Positions 62,019-64,000 of a stretch of DNA of 64,000 bases are shown here, piece after piece (position 1 is the first letter of the stretch; each line of letters begins with the position of its first letter). Position numbers and translations under genes: made by a program. The notes below the pieces were generated by a model. The model was not told where the DNA came from. It was given only the letters and a program-made list of their open reading frames with translations, and made no database searches. The stretch spans positions 2,146,441 through 2,210,440 of the forward strand of contig OU342820.1 in the NCBI GenBank assembly GCA_910591455.2, written 5' to 3'. Source of the DNA: Pholis gunnellus (Eukaryota > Chordata > Actinopteri > Perciformes > Pholidae).

Positions 62019-62769
62019 TTCTAAAATACTTCTTCATTCTTCCTGTCCTCCTTTCCTCCTTATGTGTGTATGTGTGGTTGTGTATTTGTGTGTGTGTGAT
62101 CGTTTGACAGTGTTCTCCACATCCCACTTTTCCATCTTTCTCATGACATTAAACTGTCAAGACATCCAAGCCTCATCATTTCCCTTTCCTTGGGCAGTGT
62201 CATTAATCCAAACACAAATCAATGTCCCCATATTAGTAGTAATTGTTGTATGTGAAAGACTTTGATTGTTTTGTTTTTTGCTTGTTTACTTCTTCCTTTT
62301 TCCTGTTTTATTTTATTTTGTACTGTCAAGTTTGGCCTTTCCAAGGTTTAAAAGTGAAAATCCATACTACGCAGCATTATAAGATAGACATATTTAGGAG
62401 GTGCAAAGATTGCTTTGGACTTTGGCCATAAATGTTCAAAATCAAACTTGTTGTTATGTATGTTTAAACAAGGAAAGAGTTTTACCCCAGAAAAATAACT
62501 AAAATCGTGCTCATCCATGGCCAGAAAAACTACTTAGGAAAGTGAAATGCAAAGTTCAAAACTAACCTGATTCAGTAGCATGACAGCAGTATTTCACCAC
62601 CAGCCTTGAAGCATAACTCTTACCATTTATTATTTATCGCAGTTGCAATCTCCCATTGCCAATCCTTCAAACCAGGCAATGTCTACATGTGTTTTACCTA
62701 CAGACATAATATCATGTATCTCTATGGGTGTACCTGACAATGGCTAGAATACCCTGACACCATAGCAAG

Positions 62770-63180
62770 TCTCTTCCATCCATTCTGCCACTTTCAATCA
62801 CTTATCTGGTGGCCCAGATGCCCCTTCTTCCAGCCCTTCCTGGAGGATCCAGATGGGTTATATAATCCCTCCAGCGTGTTCTAGGTCTTCGCGAGGGTCT
62901 CCTTCCAGTGGACCTCCTCTGATCATCTACACATTAAAGAAGGAAGGCCAGGAGAAATCCTAAACAAAACCCCAAACAACCTCAACTAGTTCCTTTTGAT
63001 GCAACAGAGAATCTGCTCCTCTCCAAAATCCCTGCTGACTTTCTCACTCTGTGTCTAAGGGTGAGCCCAGCCACCCTGCAAAGGAAACTCATTCTTTTGG
63101 TCATTACCCAAAACTCATGACCATAGGTGAGGCTTGGGATGTAGATTGAGTGGTAAATAGAGAGCATGGCCTTCAGGCTT
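62770..63180 (-). mobile_element. LINE ORF2 C-terminal remnant (RTE/Rex-like)
   Basis: Minus-strand SIYIPSLTYGHEFWVMTKRM, then MSFLCRVAGLTLRHRVRKSA with frameshifts, matching the very common fish LINE C-terminus (YIPTLTYGHELWVMTER, RRVAGLSLRDRVRSS). At 62800-62930 it is followed by more diverged C-terminal sequence. Confidence 0.75.
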
Positions 63181-63644
63181 AGCCATGAGAGTCTGGTACA
63201 GCATCTGCATTTACAGATGCAGGATTAATCCATCAGTATATTTTTCTCTTTCCATTTGACATTCCCTTGTTATCAAGAACATTAGATATTTGTGGCTCCA
63301 GCCATATTTATGAAGCTAACAAATTGCAGTCAAAGATTCCACCATACCTTCCCGCACTTGTACTGGATCATTGGGAAGCAGTAATCTCAAGCAGAATACA
63401 TCATACAACCAGCAGTCCCTGCTAGATATACCCTGCACCCAACTGCTTGTAGGCCGACACCACGTCTACCATTCGAGCCTGGAGTCCTCTACACTACATG
63501 TAATGACAAAGTTATCCCCAGACACAGGTAATCCAATATATTGCCATCCAGCCTCAGCACCTCTTGATCAAAAGATCAAACTAGTCTAACATGAAGTGAG
63601 AGTCTGGATTGTAGCTCATCAGAAGTACAGTGCATTGGCCACAA

Positions 63645-63790
63645 CAGATTGGTAGAACATCTCCAACATCTTGTTGAGGGATTGTTTCCTGAAGAAAAAG
63701 AGTCGACTCATCCCCTTCTTGTACACAGCGTTGATGTTGTCGATGGAGACACCCAGGAACTTGTACTCCTCCACCATGACCACATCCTCA
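63645..63790 (-). mobile_element. Jockey-group LINE fragment
   Basis: Reverse complement of part of the RT frame at about 11545-11720 (EEYKFLGVSIDN... NAVYKKG.SRLFF), with about 19 bases missing between the two motifs. A 5'- and 3'-truncated piece of the same family as 9960-12275. Confidence 0.85.
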
Positions 63791-64000
63791 CTTTAAAATG
63801 TTTTTATTTTTCTAGACTAATTAAATCTTACACAGCTTTCAAATCTTTGATCCACACTTTTCAAGGTTAACCCAAATATCACAGATAATGTCTCAAGGGG
63901 GCTTAGAGGTCCACAACAGCAATAGTTCCAGACCTCTAGGCTCTCTACGAAAACTGCTTCGTCATCAGCCGTTTTAACAAAAGCCATGTGGGCTTATACA

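Larger units (their letters stand above)
62012..64000 (+). other. Start of the next rbfox1 intron
   Basis: Begins with the donor gtgcatg and runs off the window. It contains LINE remnants at about 62770-63180 and 63645-63790. I see nothing recognisable in 62019-62769, 63181-63644 or 63791-64000. Confidence 0.85.

Overview
This 64 kb window looks like teleost (ray-finned fish) chromosomal DNA. It has long stretches without genes, many dinucleotide microsatellites, and a dense mix of fish-type repeats: L2/CR1-group LINEs, tRNA-derived SINEs, Ty3/gypsy pieces, and hAT and PIF/Harbinger DNA transposons. The species cannot be named from the sequence.

Only one host gene is recognisable: the 5' and RRM-coding part of an RBFOX splicing regulator on the + strand, best matched to rbfox1. 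Four exons are certain in reading frame and splice sites: 51624-51923 (N-terminal region with a His-Pro expansion), 59154-59300 (linker and start of the RRM), 59652-59705 (54 nt, RNP2-side of the RRM) and 61919-62011 (the 93-nt RNP1-bearing cassette exon). A fifth, at about 42240-42278, is a plausible alternative first coding exon ending in MVEQ. The gene continues past the right edge. TGCATG, the RBFOX binding motif, lies against both splice sites of the 93-nt exon, as expected for autoregulated skipping.

The first 42 kb is upstream or 5' intronic DNA made of repeats. From left to right it holds a possible LTR (248-822, minus), a solo Ty3/gypsy-type LTR (3760-4178), a decayed L2-type LINE (5690-7490, minus), a jockey-group LINE (9960-12275, plus), a hAT element (13129-14286), a SINE, a hAT element carrying a 22-bp minisatellite (17409-19154), a LINE tail plus SINE (19253-20247), a 42-bp minisatellite (21571-22041), a gypsy RT/RNase H remnant (22935-23890, minus), a LINE-type 3' tail and other LINE pieces.

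The most elaborate locus is 32466-41895, a four-level nest. A LINE was split by a hAT element (8-bp duplication ATTTAGCA). That hAT was split by a 7.46 kb LTR element (4-bp duplication GTGC, LTRs about 1-2% different). The LTR element holds a PIF/Harbinger-like element. The LTR element is young by its LTRs but shows almost no coding capacity.

The rbfox1 introns hold a gag-protease remnant, a Harbinger-like element whose terminal motif has been amplified (49336-51185) with a hAT inside it (50144-50853), and an 18S rRNA-derived fragment with a clean internal deletion (55694-56129). I found no CRISPR array, operon, prokaryotic system or functional tRNA gene, and no clear sign of a wholly new system. 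The most interesting signals are the rbfox1 autoregulatory exon, the nested young coding-poor LTR element and the 18S pseudogene.
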